Below are positions 34,634 to 44,460 of a stretch of 50,764 nt of DNA, piece after piece; position 1 is the stretch's first letter, and each line of letters opens with the position of its first letter. The stretch is from Deltaproteobacteria bacterium (GTDB lineage: Bacteria; Myxococcota; JACPTQ01), in assembly GCA_016192705.1 (NCBI GenBank), contig JACPTQ010000087.1, positions 1 to 50,764 on the forward strand. The letters are read 5' to 3'. A model generated the notes under the pieces. It saw only the letters and a list, made by a program, of their open reading frames with translations. It was not told the origin of the DNA and did not search any database. The position numbers and the translations under genes were made by a program.

Positions 34634-35549
34634 CGGCGTCTCCAATTCCGAGGTCGCGCATCGCGCCTTCATCGTCGCGCCAGTTTTCACGAACCTTCAC
34701 GGTGAGTCCCAGAAAAACATGGTGCGCCAAAAGTTTTTCGATTTCGTGCCGCGCCGCCTCACCGATCCGGCGCAGCATCTGCCCGCGACGACCGATGATG
34801 ATCCCCTTTTGCGAATCGCGTTCGACAAAAATCGAGCACTCGATTCTCACCAGTTTCTTCGCGTCAGCCTCTTGAAAGGACTGCGTTCGCACGGCGACGG
34901 AGTAAGGCAGTTCGTCGCGCGTCGCGAGAATCACCTGTTCGCGCACAAGCTCCGAAACGAGAAAGCGTTCGGGGCGATCGGTGTAAGCGTCGTCGGGATA
35001 AAGTTGTTGTCCGACCGGGAGGAGCGCCGCCGCTTCAGCGAGAAGCCCGTCGAGTCCATCGCCCTTCGTCGCCGACGTTGGGACGATCGCCGCGAACGGA
35101 TGCCGTTCCTTCATCACGCTGATCCAATCGAGGAGCGCGTCGCGCCGTTTCAAGAGGTCGATCTTATTGAGCACCAGGATGGCCGGCTTCTTTGCACGAA
35201 CCACGGCATCGAGCACGGCGACTTCGTGCCGTTGCAATCTCGGCGTTTCAAACCGCACCGCCATCACGAACAAAACGGCATCCGCGCTGTCGAGCACGCC
35301 AAACGTTGTTCGCGTCAGCGTCTTTGCGAGCGGCTCGCGCTCAATTCGCACCCCCGGCGTATCTATAAATACAATCTGCGCGTTAGGCACCGTCTTGACG
35401 CCGAGAATGCGATTCCGCGTCGTTTGTGGCTTTGGCGCGACGATCGCCACCTTTTCGCCAACAAGCGCATTGATGAGCGTCGACTTTCCGACGTTCGGCT
35501 CACCGACGATCGCCACAAACCCAGACCGGTATTCCGCCGCGCTCGACAC
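34620..35549 (-). CDS. era: GTPase Era
   Basis: A 309-residue GTPase that binds the 3' end of 16S rRNA during small-subunit assembly. The G1 motif is GEPNVGKSTLINAL (16-29), G2 TTRNRILG, G3 DTPG, and G4 NKID. The C-terminal KH domain has the RNA-binding IIGRRGQMLRRIGEAAR. Length matches the family. GTG at 35549 is the only sensible start before MSSAAEYRSGFVAIVG. The der gene begins inside its last 14 bases; both GTPases then lead into yihY. Confidence 0.97.
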   Translation of the reverse strand: MSSAAEYRSGFVAIVGEPNVGKSTLINALVGEKVAIVAPKPQTTRNRILGVKTVPNAQIVFIDTPGVRIEREPLAKTLTRTTFGVLDSADAVLFVMAVRFETPRLQRHEVAVLDAVVRAKKPAILVLNKIDLLKRRDALLDWISVMKERHPFAAIVPTSATKGDGLDGLLAEAAALLPVGQQLYPDDAYTDRPERFLVSELVREQVILATRDELPYSVAVRTQSFQEADAKKLVRIECSIFVERDSQKGIIIGRRGQMLRRIGEAARHEIEKLLAHHVFLGLTVKVRENWRDDEGAMRDLGIGDADGEA

Positions 35550-35569
35550 GGCGTCATCCTATCAGAGGA

Positions 35570-36349
35570 TTACGGCTTCTTCCCAACCGCGAGCCGGCAG
35601 ATGGATGGGGCGTTGCCTTGGAACCACGGGTGATCCGCGCAGATATCCGCGACCGTTTTGTTTTTCGCGGCCTTTCGTGCGCACGACGCTGTCTTCTTGG
35701 CAAGGTCGTTCAAACCGCTCATTCGCGATGCGAGCAACGGTTCCTCGACCTTGTTCGCACAATTGGTCGCAGATCCAACCAACGATATCGCCTGCGCGTA
35801 ACTCTGGTTCCTGCTCAAGACCGGTGCCCCGCAGACCGTTGACGACACGACGGACGCCAAGACCTTTTCACCAAGGCACGGCTGGAGCATTGTACGCGCC
35901 CACTTCGCGAACTCGCGATGATGAAGGATGCTGTCCCGGCGCTGAAACAGCGGCTCGAGTCGAAGCACGAAGTCCTTAAGGCCGTTGTAATACGGCGCGA
36001 TTGCGGCTGGAGCCGTCTTCCGAATCAGGTCGGCAAATTTTTCGATCTGCTCAAGCGAGTAGCTTGGGTTGGCACACACCGCGACCACGGTCGCGGCACC
36101 AACAGATTGCACTTGAAAACCCACGCGTTCGCTTTCGTTTCGGGCGGCCGCTTCGCCAATCACGCTGACGCGGCTCATGAGCTCCCGCAAGAAACCGCAA
36201 GGCAACCGCAAATCGTCCCGGTGTTTCGGCGTCCAGACACGCCCAAACAGGTCCGTGTCGGCCGCCGTGAGCTTGTAGCTTTCGGCCGAGGCCGGTGCCG
36301 GAAGCGCGGCGGCGATCAAAACTCCAAGTGTTGTTTTGCGAATATGCAT
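35570..36349 (-). CDS. Secreted protein with several cysteines, unknown function
   Basis: A 259-residue protein with a signal peptide (HIRKTTLGVLIAAALPAPASA, residues 2-22). The mature part contains seven to eight cysteines (LPCGFL, AVCANP, LQPCLG, TVCGAP, TNCANK, ASCARK, ICADHP, SICRL), which could form disulfides in the periplasm. No domain is recognised. ATG at 36349 follows AAGGAG by about 9 bases. It lies 59 bases downstream of the giant A2M gene and upstream of era, on the same strand. Confidence 0.72.
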   Translation of the reverse strand: MHIRKTTLGVLIAAALPAPASAESYKLTAADTDLFGRVWTPKHRDDLRLPCGFLRELMSRVSVIGEAAARNESERVGFQVQSVGAATVVAVCANPSYSLEQIEKFADLIRKTAPAAIAPYYNGLKDFVLRLEPLFQRRDSILHHREFAKWARTMLQPCLGEKVLASVVSSTVCGAPVLSRNQSYAQAISLVGSATNCANKVEEPLLASRMSGLNDLAKKTASCARKAAKNKTVADICADHPWFQGNAPSICRLAVGKKP

Positions 36350-36408
36350 ATCGAGGATCTCCTTTCGTTCTGTCAATTAGACGAACGAAGTCGGGATTTA
36401 TTCAATCG

Positions 36409-39400
36409 TCACTTCGCCATGTCGACCTGCACGCCCTTGGTTTCGTTGCGCAGCATCTGTTCGTAGCCTTGTTTGACGCGCTGCTGTACGTCGATGTTTC
36501 GCTTGAGGATTTCCTGCTGCAGCCCGTCGAACGCCTTGGGCGCCGCCGTCGGTGCGTTGAATTCCGTCGTCGAGTCGGTCGTCGTGGTCTCGCCCTTCCC
36601 TCGATAAAACGCATACGACGTCCCTTTCGCCGCGATCACCGTTGCGCGCCCCGAGACCCCAGCCGCATTGTAAACGCCCCGCAGGTCGGTGGTGTCGCCC
36701 CGAAAACGCCCGTCGCCCGAGCCGACGACGCGCACAAACACTTTTCGCACCGGCTTCGACGACGCGCTGTCGAGCACTTGCACGCGCACGCGCCCGGCCC
36801 CCGCGTCCTCCTTCACTTCGAGCTTCAAGTCCGACACGAGCAGCATCCCCGAGGCCTCGATCTCTTTCGCCTTGAGCACAACGAGGTACGCGCCCTTGCC
36901 GCCGACGTTGATGTCGATCGTCTTTTGCGTGTCGCGGTAAAGCGGTATTTCGGAGAAGCGCACGGTCCGCTCGACGAGCGGCTTAATGCCCGCGAGGTTC
37001 ACCTTCGTGATGTTGTTCAAGTCGCGGTGAATCAAATACAGCTTCATCAGATCGACCTTGTAGACCGTGAGCGCTGCGTCCGTGACATTTCGAAAACTCA
37101 CCTTCACCTGTCTCGCCTCACCCGGCTTTACCGTCGTTACTTCGGGAACGGTCAGCGTGAGGCGTTGGAAGTTCTGAATCGCTTCGCGCGCATCGGGGAA
37201 TTTCTCCTCGATCGACTTGTAACGATCGAGCGCCTTCGCTGCTTCGCCAAGCGCATGGTGGATTTGCCCCATGATGAAGACGGCCAAGTCTTTGTTCGTG
37301 CTTTCGACCTTCTCTTTGCGCTCGTTGAAGTATTTGCCTTCTGCGACTTGTCGACAAAGGCGCATCGCATCGTTGTATTTCTCGAGCGCGAACGCGGCGA
37401 GCGCTTGAATGTACTCGTACGCGTCAAGGTAAGTCGACGTTGGGAAAATCTTTCGGAAGCGCTCCGTCAGCCCCATCGTCTCGGTGTGCGCTTCGCGTGT
37501 GAGGTACGTGTTTGAAAGTGCGAACGCCGCCTCGTCGGTCGTCGGATTCTCCGGGTAAAGCCCCATGAACTCCCAGAAGACGCGAATGGCATCGTCGAGC
37601 AGCCCAACCTTTTGGAGTTTCTGTTTTTTGAGCGCCTCGTCCTCGTGCGCGCGCTTCGCGAGATCGGCAAGGTGCTGAGCGAGCCCGTACGTCGCGTTCT
37701 GCACGGCTTGAACGTCAGGGTACAACGCCAAGAGGTCGCGCATGTAGCGCGCCGACGCCGCGACTTCGCCGTTCGAGTCAAGCGCGCCGCCGACTTGCGA
37801 GTCGACGTTAAAGCTCGCCTCCGTCGTCGCCTTCAAAACCTGAAGCCCGCGCTCAAAGTCGCGCATTGCAATGTACGCCGCGCCAATCTCAACCGACTTG
37901 TCGAGCGGCACCACGAGGTCGGGGTATTTCTCTTTGAGGATTTCGAAATACCGCACAACCTTATCCGACTGCTTTGCGTCGAGCGCGACAAAAAGCAGCA
38001 TACGAACAATCTCCTTATAGATGTCGTCGCGAATGTTGTACTGCTCGCCGTGCCCCGCGAGGAGCTTTTCGAGTGACGCCGCGGCGTTTTTATACGCCTT
38101 CTTCTCAAACTCGCGGCGACCCAACTCGTAGGCCTCGTCGGGCGTCACACGATACGGGTCGCTGGAGAGAAGCGCTTTATCGAGCACTTCGAGGCTCGTC
38201 TCCTTTCCTGTCGACAAGAACGCGGGGTCGTACGCCCCGATAACGCGCGTCGGGAGAACGCGATAGAACCCCGGCACGACGCCAAAGAGATCGTAGCGGA
38301 GGCTCGTGTACCAACCGGTCGACTCGACCAAGAAGACGATTTTGTCGGGGCGAATCTCGACGTGGACGAATCCGCCTGAAATTGATTCGCGGTCAACACT
38401 CGTCCCCGCGGGGATCGGCTCCTCAACGAGCAGATACCCCGTTTGGCCGCTGTGAGACCCGCGAAGCTCAATCGACACCTGCGCGCGTTCGCCAAGCGGC
38501 AGCTTTGAGACTTTGTTTTTCCAGGTCTTGTAGTTGCCCGTGAGGATGCCGAACCCGCGCGGAAGCAAGCGCCCGTCATGGCGTCGCGGCGCCGGCTCGT
38601 ACCAGCGCGTGACCTTGAGATGCTTATGCTCGTGGGATCGATCGATGCCGCGCGTGAAACCGGTCAAGAGAACCGAATACGAAAACTCGCCGCGCCCCGC
38701 GAGGTCGAGCTCGACCTTGTTCGCGCCGTCGACGAGCGTCGTGTGCGGAACATCGATGGTCCGAAGCCCACCGTCCGATTGCACTTCGACATCGCGGACC
38801 GCCTGCCCGTTCACGCGAATCGCGACGCGGTACCGGTCGCGCGCAAATCGAGTTGCGGCGTGGTATCGCGCGAGTGCTTGGATGGCCGCGTGCGTGAGCC
38901 GTGGCGAATGCCAACAAAAGCCGTGGCGACGCGCGAGAAGAAAATCGATTCCCGCTTTGACCGCCGGGTCCGCCGGCGCACCGCGCTGAATCGCATCAAC
39001 GACAAGCGCGACGGTCGTCAAGTCGTCCCGAAACCAGATCGCCCGTTTGTAAAACGCTTCGTTGTACGCGCGCACGACGAGCGAACCGAACGACGTCCCA
39101 ACTTTGCGCGCAAGCTGCTTTGACAACTCAGCGACCTCGGTGCGCCGACCGAGCCGATCGAGCGTCAGCGTCAAGTGCGCAAGGGCGCTGTATGACAGCC
39201 GGTTTCGTAGCCGGAACAGTCGATTCGCACTCATGAAGACGTCCACCTGCGCGGCGCCGAGCATCGCCTTTTCGCGAACGTGCGCAAGCGCGAAAAGAAG
39301 CGCCGCCTTTCCATCGTTGTTCGACTCCTCTTGTTCGCGAAAGCGCGCACCAACGTAGGCGATAAGACTCTTCAGCACGCGGTCGGGTCCCTTCGCGCCG

Positions 39401-42400
39401 GCCTCGTTCGCTAGGAGCAGCGCCCGAAGCGCCTGCGCCGAAACAAACGGGCTCGAACCCCCGCGCCCCGCCCACGCGAATCCGCCGTCCGAGTTCTGGG
39501 CCATTGCAAGCGACTGCGCGAGCGCGTGAAGCTGCGACTCAAGTTTCGCAACATCGGCGCCACCCCGTTCGCGCCCGCGCAGATACTCGAGAACGTGGTG
39601 CGTGATGAGAAGCCAGTCGGCGATCGACCCCGCGGCCGCAGCAAAGAGCCCCTGACGTGACAATGCCATCTCGACGAGCAGCCGATTCGGCGGCGGGCCA
39701 AGATCGATCGTCATCGCGCGTCGCTCAAACGTGCCGTCACCGAGCGTCACCGTGCGCGTGACCGACGTCTGCGCCGTTCCACTCACCCCCGCGCGCCGTT
39801 CCGAGCCCCACGGGAGCAGCGGCAACTCCGTCCGCTCGCGGTCCTTGTGCGCGCCCGCCTCTGCCGTCGTTTCAACGGTCGCGACGTTCTTCGCGCCCCA
39901 CTTGAAATTCCAAGCCTCGAGCGGATCAAGCGCCGCTTCGCCGGCCCCGCGCCCGGGCGCCTCTACCTTCGTCGCACGCGTCACCTTTGACTCACCAAGC
40001 GTCACGCTCGTCGTGACGTCCGCCGTGACGGCCGCACCCGTAAAGTTGTGCACACGCACGAGCGGTTTTACGACGTCGCCCTCTGTGATGGCGCGCGGAA
40101 GCCGTGCCTCGACGAAAAAGTCACGCTTCGACACGACCTCGTCGCGCCCCTCGCCGACAAGCGTCGCCGCCGTAACGCCGCGCACCGTCATCCGCCACGT
40201 TGTCGTGTTGTCGGGCAACTTAAACGCGACGACCGCCTCGCCGTTTTCATTCGTCACAACCGACGGTGTCCAATAGGCGAGATCTTTGAAATCCGCGCGA
40301 ACCTTGCCCTCCGCTGCGCGCTCCTTGCCTTCGAATTCGTCATCGCTGTCTCGCGCGGACTTAGGTTTACCGTTCTTTGCGCGCTCCTTGTGCCAGCCAT
40401 ATCGGCGCGGGTGTGCCGGACCCCTTCGCATGCCCGCGCGTCCCATGGCGCGCCCCGTCGCAATGTCCATTTCGGCCACCGGTGAAGCCGCGGGCGGCGG
40501 AGATGGCGCCGCGACACCCCCGGCCGCGCCGAGAATCGACGTCGACGATGCCGGCATGTCCAGCTTCTTCCCGGACTTCTCCTCCGAGGTCCGACGCGCG
40601 TCTTCGGCCAAGAGCTCATCCGAAATTGTTTTCGTGACGCCCTCGTGGCGATAACGATTCGACGCTGCCGTGGCGACGACGATGTCGCGCGACTGCCCAT
40701 AGAACAGATCCGCGAGCACCGGCGCCTGGTCGGGAAACAAGCTAAACAACCCGACGTCGACAGCCGCGAGCGAAAGCGATGCACGGGCCGGGCGGCCATT
40801 CTGATCGGTCGCCTTGAGCTTGACCGAAAGTTTCTTCCCGGGCGCCGAGACCTTATCGACCGCCGCAACTTCGACCTTCAACCCGCGTTTGACCCGAAAA
40901 TCGGTCGACGCCTGATGGAGCTCCTGGCCCTCGAGCATGGCCGCCGCCACGCGAACGTTCGGCGCGTAGTCCGCTGCAACCCGGAACGAAAACGGGTTTT
41001 CGCCCGCTCGCATCCGAACGATCTTGTACCCCACAACGCCGTCCGCTTCGAAAGTGACAAGCGCAAGGTCGCTCCCGGTCGCGACGCGTGAATGGAAGTG
41101 AATTCCCGCCATCTCGCCGACACTGAGCTCGCCGCGCCCCGAGAAAACGCGCAATCGAACCGCATCGTCGTCGCCCGACGCCGTCGTCCGCGCCTCGGCC
41201 GCGATCGGGTTTCCAAATCTGTCGTACGCGAGCGCCCGAAAAATGTACGTGCCGCCGCGCGCGAGCCGAAAGCGCGCAAGTGCCCTTCCCGTCTGGGAAT
41301 CCGCATCAACGTCGATGCGCGCGACACGAATTTCACCCGTGTCCCGTCGCGCAAATTCGGCCAGCGTCTGCTCCGTGAGCGGATCTCCACCCGGCTTTCT
41401 CGACACCGTCGCGGTCGGCGCCACAAACGCATCGACGACGAACTTCACACCACCCTTCGGCTTGTCGAGCACATCTCTCGCCTCGATCGAAACGAGCGCC
41501 TCATCGCCGACCAGATAGACCGGCCGGTCGACCTTCGCCGTCGCCGTAAACTCCTCGGTCGCAAGCCGCACACTCCCACGCGCCGAAACCCCTTCGTCCG
41601 GGAGCTGCGCCGTCACAACGAGCGTCTGGTCCCAATCGTAGTTTCGCGTCTCATATGAAAACGCCGCCTCACCCTTTTCCGACAGAACGGCCTCGGCATA
41701 AATCCCGTCCGGCGCGAGCGTGTACGAAACCTTTTTCCCCGACACCGGCTCGCCGAACTGATACTGCGCCTTGATCTTCCCGGTGATCTTCTCGCCCCGC
41801 ATGAAGACCGGCCGGTCGAACGCGACTTCGACGCGCACCTTCTCGATCTTGTACTGCTGCACTTGGAAGTTTCCCGCGAAGAGCGCCGCGTCTTTTTTCT
41901 CATGCGGCTTGTAAACGAGTTGCACGCGGTACGTACCAAGCGGCGCATTCGGGTCGAGCGCCAGCGACGCCGCCGCCGACCCAAACTCATCGAGCGTCAC
42001 CTCGCGCCGCAAAATCGCGTCCCCCCGCGGACTCGATACCGTGAGGACATACGGCTCGCCCACCTTGAACGCGTAGCTCCCGCGCTCGATGCGACGCAAA
42101 ATCGCTTTGATGTGAACTTCTTCTCCGGGCTTGTACGCGGGTCGATCGGTGTAAACGAGGCCGCGCGGCGTCATCACTTGGACCGCGCCGCCGATGTATC
42201 CCGACGGATTCCCGGCCATGTTGCCGCCCTCGCGCGCGAAGACCGTGTGGTTCGCAAGGTCTTTCAACGCCGCATCGCGCTTGTGCCAAACGCCGTCCGC
42301 GCCCGTTGTGCCCTCGAGAACGACTTTCTTCCCGTCCGACACCAAAACCTTGACGCCGCTCCACGCCTTGTTTCGCCGCACGTCGACCGCCAGCACCAAC

Positions 42401-44295
42401 AAATCGCGTCGCGTCGCCTTCGTGATGAGGGCGAGGTCGCTTACGTGAACAACCGTCGTCGCTTCGAGTTTCCCGCCCGCAATCGTGACCGCATAAACCC
42501 CCGGCTCGCGCACCGGCAGCTTCACCGTGTGCTCCGACTCTTTCCACTTCACGTACCCCGCGACTTTTTCGTCCCACAGCTTGTCGGGCGCGATGAGCGC
42601 CAAATCGAGCCCCTCAAGCCCCGTCAGGCGCTGCGTTCGCTTAAAGAAAGTCTCCATGTCGACTTTGTAGAGGCGCATCGACAGCTTCTCGAGGTTTCGC
42701 TGCGTGACTTTTATGACCGGCGTTTCGTTGGTGCGAAAAATCTTTTCGGTCACAACTTTAAGCGACTCGTCCTTGAAGCGTTGCAGGAGCTGCTGCGCCT
42801 GCCAACGGTGCGACCCTTGAACCTTTTCGAGCTCCTTCATCGCTTGGTCAAAGTCGCCGAGCTTATTCGCGAGCGTGAGCGCCATTTCATAGTGCCCGCG
42901 CGACCCTTCGGGGTACGTCGCATACTTCGACACGAGCGCGCGCCACGCCTTCACCGCTTCACCGAATCTCCCCTGGTCGTATTCGATCTGCCCGAGAAGC
43001 CGCATCACGCGTGGGTTTCGCGCATCGAGCGGGTAACGCGCCGCAAATTTCCCCCACTCCTCCATCGCCTGTTCGTAACGCTTCGCGAGGTAATGTTCCG
43101 CGGCGATTTCAAACTCCGCGTCGAGAATCGCCCGCTGCGCGCGCTCCGAGTCGCGGTCGGCCGGGTGCGCGATGAGATAATTGCGCCACGTCTCGATCGC
43201 CTCGGCGTACTTTCGCTGCGCCCTCAAAACATCGCCAAGCCGCACTTTGGCGCGCGCCGCTTCAAACCAGCCCGGCGAGTCGGCGGTCTTGTTCGTCGCA
43301 GGCCCGACGGAACCGAACTTCTGGATCACGCGCCGGTAAGCAAGCGCCGCATCGTCGTGTCGCCCGCGATACATATATGCATCGCCAATATTGAGTTCCG
43401 CCTTGGCCGCCCACTTGTGCGCGGAGTATTTTTCGGCAAAGTCGCGCGACGCTTTGACGCCGCGCTCGAGGTCGCGATCGCTCCCCGGCGTCGGCATGTT
43501 GAACGTCCGCGCGATTCGAAACGACGCATCTGCCGCGAGTTTGTGCCCCGCGTGGTCGTCCAAGAAATCTCGAAACGCTTTTCGCGCCTCGGAGAGGTTC
43601 CCCATCTTTTGTTGTGCTAGGCCAAGCGTAAACCGCGCCTCCGGCACGAGCGCACCGTCCTTAAACTCCTTCAAAAACGCCTGAAGCTCACGCACAGCCG
43701 TCCACCCGTCGCCGCGAAAGTGGAGCGACCGCGCGATTCGATAGCGCGCCTCTCGCTGTTTTGCGGGCGAAAGGCCGAGCCCGAGGGCGAGCCGGTAAAA
43801 GGTTTCCGCGCGGTAGTAATCTGGTTTTTCGTCGCGCGTTTTCGGCTTAAACGCTTTGTCCGCGATGTTGATGTAAATCTTCGCAACATCTTCTTTGCGC
43901 TTCGTCGAAATGAGCTCACCCGTTTCTGCGAGGTAGATTCTGTCGGCGCGCTCATAGTCTTTGAGCGCAACGTAAGCGTCGGCCTTCAAAAAATTCGCTT
44001 TGGTTGCAAACGGCGACTTTGGCCACTTATCGCGCAGCCGATCGGCCGTGCGAATCGCCTCGCTAAACCGCTTCGCCTGAAACTCGGCGCGCGCAAGCCA
44101 GTAGGTGAGGCGCGGCGCATTCGCCGCCGCGGACGCCGAAGCGAGCCGCTTCTTTATGAGGCCGATCGCCTTGTCGGGCTTTCGCTCGACCATCGCCTCG
44201 AGAATCGGATCGGCCTTCGTTGCATAAGCTGCTGGTGCACAGGCGGCCGATGCGAGAGCGGTTACAGTAACGATGAACGGCAAAAGATGCTTCAT
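36409..44295 (-). CDS. Giant TPR / alpha-2-macroglobulin-like / TPR protein
   Basis: A 2628-residue exported protein. A signal peptide ends near ALASAAC or AYA. Residues ~30-520 are TPR repeats (about a dozen). About 525-1530 holds macroglobulin (MG) domains, with YTDRPAYKPGEEVHIKA (~715) and LPDNTTTWRMTVRGVTAA (~1355) typical of bacterial A2M. About 1530-1815 is the alpha-helical thioester-type domain, but the CxEQ thioester motif is absent; the whole protein has only about three cysteines. A second TPR block (~2030-2380) is followed by MG-like domains resembling those at ~525. ATG 44295 has an excellent AAGGAGG site. It probably acts in envelope surveillance or as a scaffold. Confidence 0.88.
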   Translation of the reverse strand: MKHLLPFIVTVTALASAACAPAAYATKADPILEAMVERKPDKAIGLIKKRLASASAAANAPRLTYWLARAEFQAKRFSEAIRTADRLRDKWPKSPFATKANFLKADAYVALKDYERADRIYLAETGELISTKRKEDVAKIYINIADKAFKPKTRDEKPDYYRAETFYRLALGLGLSPAKQREARYRIARSLHFRGDGWTAVRELQAFLKEFKDGALVPEARFTLGLAQQKMGNLSEARKAFRDFLDDHAGHKLAADASFRIARTFNMPTPGSDRDLERGVKASRDFAEKYSAHKWAAKAELNIGDAYMYRGRHDDAALAYRRVIQKFGSVGPATNKTADSPGWFEAARAKVRLGDVLRAQRKYAEAIETWRNYLIAHPADRDSERAQRAILDAEFEIAAEHYLAKRYEQAMEEWGKFAARYPLDARNPRVMRLLGQIEYDQGRFGEAVKAWRALVSKYATYPEGSRGHYEMALTLANKLGDFDQAMKELEKVQGSHRWQAQQLLQRFKDESLKVVTEKIFRTNETPVIKVTQRNLEKLSMRLYKVDMETFFKRTQRLTGLEGLDLALIAPDKLWDEKVAGYVKWKESEHTVKLPVREPGVYAVTIAGGKLEATTVVHVSDLALITKATRRDLLVLAVDVRRNKAWSGVKVLVSDGKKVVLEGTTGADGVWHKRDAALKDLANHTVFAREGGNMAGNPSGYIGGAVQVMTPRGLVYTDRPAYKPGEEVHIKAILRRIERGSYAFKVGEPYVLTVSSPRGDAILRREVTLDEFGSAAASLALDPNAPLGTYRVQLVYKPHEKKDAALFAGNFQVQQYKIEKVRVEVAFDRPVFMRGEKITGKIKAQYQFGEPVSGKKVSYTLAPDGIYAEAVLSEKGEAAFSYETRNYDWDQTLVVTAQLPDEGVSARGSVRLATEEFTATAKVDRPVYLVGDEALVSIEARDVLDKPKGGVKFVVDAFVAPTATVSRKPGGDPLTEQTLAEFARRDTGEIRVARIDVDADSQTGRALARFRLARGGTYIFRALAYDRFGNPIAAEARTTASGDDDAVRLRVFSGRGELSVGEMAGIHFHSRVATGSDLALVTFEADGVVGYKIVRMRAGENPFSFRVAADYAPNVRVAAAMLEGQELHQASTDFRVKRGLKVEVAAVDKVSAPGKKLSVKLKATDQNGRPARASLSLAAVDVGLFSLFPDQAPVLADLFYGQSRDIVVATAASNRYRHEGVTKTISDELLAEDARRTSEEKSGKKLDMPASSTSILGAAGGVAAPSPPPAASPVAEMDIATGRAMGRAGMRRGPAHPRRYGWHKERAKNGKPKSARDSDDEFEGKERAAEGKVRADFKDLAYWTPSVVTNENGEAVVAFKLPDNTTTWRMTVRGVTAATLVGEGRDEVVSKRDFFVEARLPRAITEGDVVKPLVRVHNFTGAAVTADVTTSVTLGESKVTRATKVEAPGRGAGEAALDPLEAWNFKWGAKNVATVETTAEAGAHKDRERTELPLLPWGSERRAGVSGTAQTSVTRTVTLGDGTFERRAMTIDLGPPPNRLLVEMALSRQGLFAAAAGSIADWLLITHHVLEYLRGRERGGADVAKLESQLHALAQSLAMAQNSDGGFAWAGRGGSSPFVSAQALRALLLANEAGAKGPDRVLKSLIAYVGARFREQEESNNDGKAALLFALAHVREKAMLGAAQVDVFMSANRLFRLRNRLSYSALAHLTLTLDRLGRRTEVAELSKQLARKVGTSFGSLVVRAYNEAFYKRAIWFRDDLTTVALVVDAIQRGAPADPAVKAGIDFLLARRHGFCWHSPRLTHAAIQALARYHAATRFARDRYRVAIRVNGQAVRDVEVQSDGGLRTIDVPHTTLVDGANKVELDLAGRGEFSYSVLLTGFTRGIDRSHEHKHLKVTRWYEPAPRRHDGRLLPRGFGILTGNYKTWKNKVSKLPLGERAQVSIELRGSHSGQTGYLLVEEPIPAGTSVDRESISGGFVHVEIRPDKIVFLVESTGWYTSLRYDLFGVVPGFYRVLPTRVIGAYDPAFLSTGKETSLEVLDKALLSSDPYRVTPDEAYELGRREFEKKAYKNAAASLEKLLAGHGEQYNIRDDIYKEIVRMLLFVALDAKQSDKVVRYFEILKEKYPDLVVPLDKSVEIGAAYIAMRDFERGLQVLKATTEASFNVDSQVGGALDSNGEVAASARYMRDLLALYPDVQAVQNATYGLAQHLADLAKRAHEDEALKKQKLQKVGLLDDAIRVFWEFMGLYPENPTTDEAAFALSNTYLTREAHTETMGLTERFRKIFPTSTYLDAYEYIQALAAFALEKYNDAMRLCRQVAEGKYFNERKEKVESTNKDLAVFIMGQIHHALGEAAKALDRYKSIEEKFPDAREAIQNFQRLTLTVPEVTTVKPGEARQVKVSFRNVTDAALTVYKVDLMKLYLIHRDLNNITKVNLAGIKPLVERTVRFSEIPLYRDTQKTIDINVGGKGAYLVVLKAKEIEASGMLLVSDLKLEVKEDAGAGRVRVQVLDSASSKPVRKVFVRVVGSGDGRFRGDTTDLRGVYNAAGVSGRATVIAAKGTSYAFYRGKGETTTTDSTTEFNAPTAAPKAFDGLQQEILKRNIDVQQRVKQGYEQMLRNETKGVQVDMAK

Positions 44296-44341
44296 AAGAC
44301 ACCTCCTTGTGGGGGGCGGATGGAACCTTTGAAAACGACCG

Positions 44342-44347
44342 GATTGT
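44342..44347 (-). promoter_or_regulatory. Possible -10 box (TACAAT) for the giant A2M gene
   Basis: On the minus strand a TACAAT lies about 47 bases before the ATG at 44295. No good -35 box is at the expected distance, so support is weak. The rest of the 165-base gap to the RHS gene contains no open frame that could be an immunity gene. Confidence 0.3.
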
Positions 44348-44460
44348 AGGAGCGCGGTGGGCAAAAGGAAAGGCTCATAAAGATTCAACTATTTCGTTAG
44401 ACGCGCGGTATTATGCTTCGATCTCCCGATTCGGCTGTTCACGTTGTGGTACCCGCGGAA

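Noticed and set aside
41863-43620. A 585-codon plus-strand open frame opposite the A2M gene, and similar ones at 36295-37515 and 34500-35633
   Set aside because: These are Arg-rich antisense shadows caused by high GC at third positions. The minus-strand products are unmistakable families.
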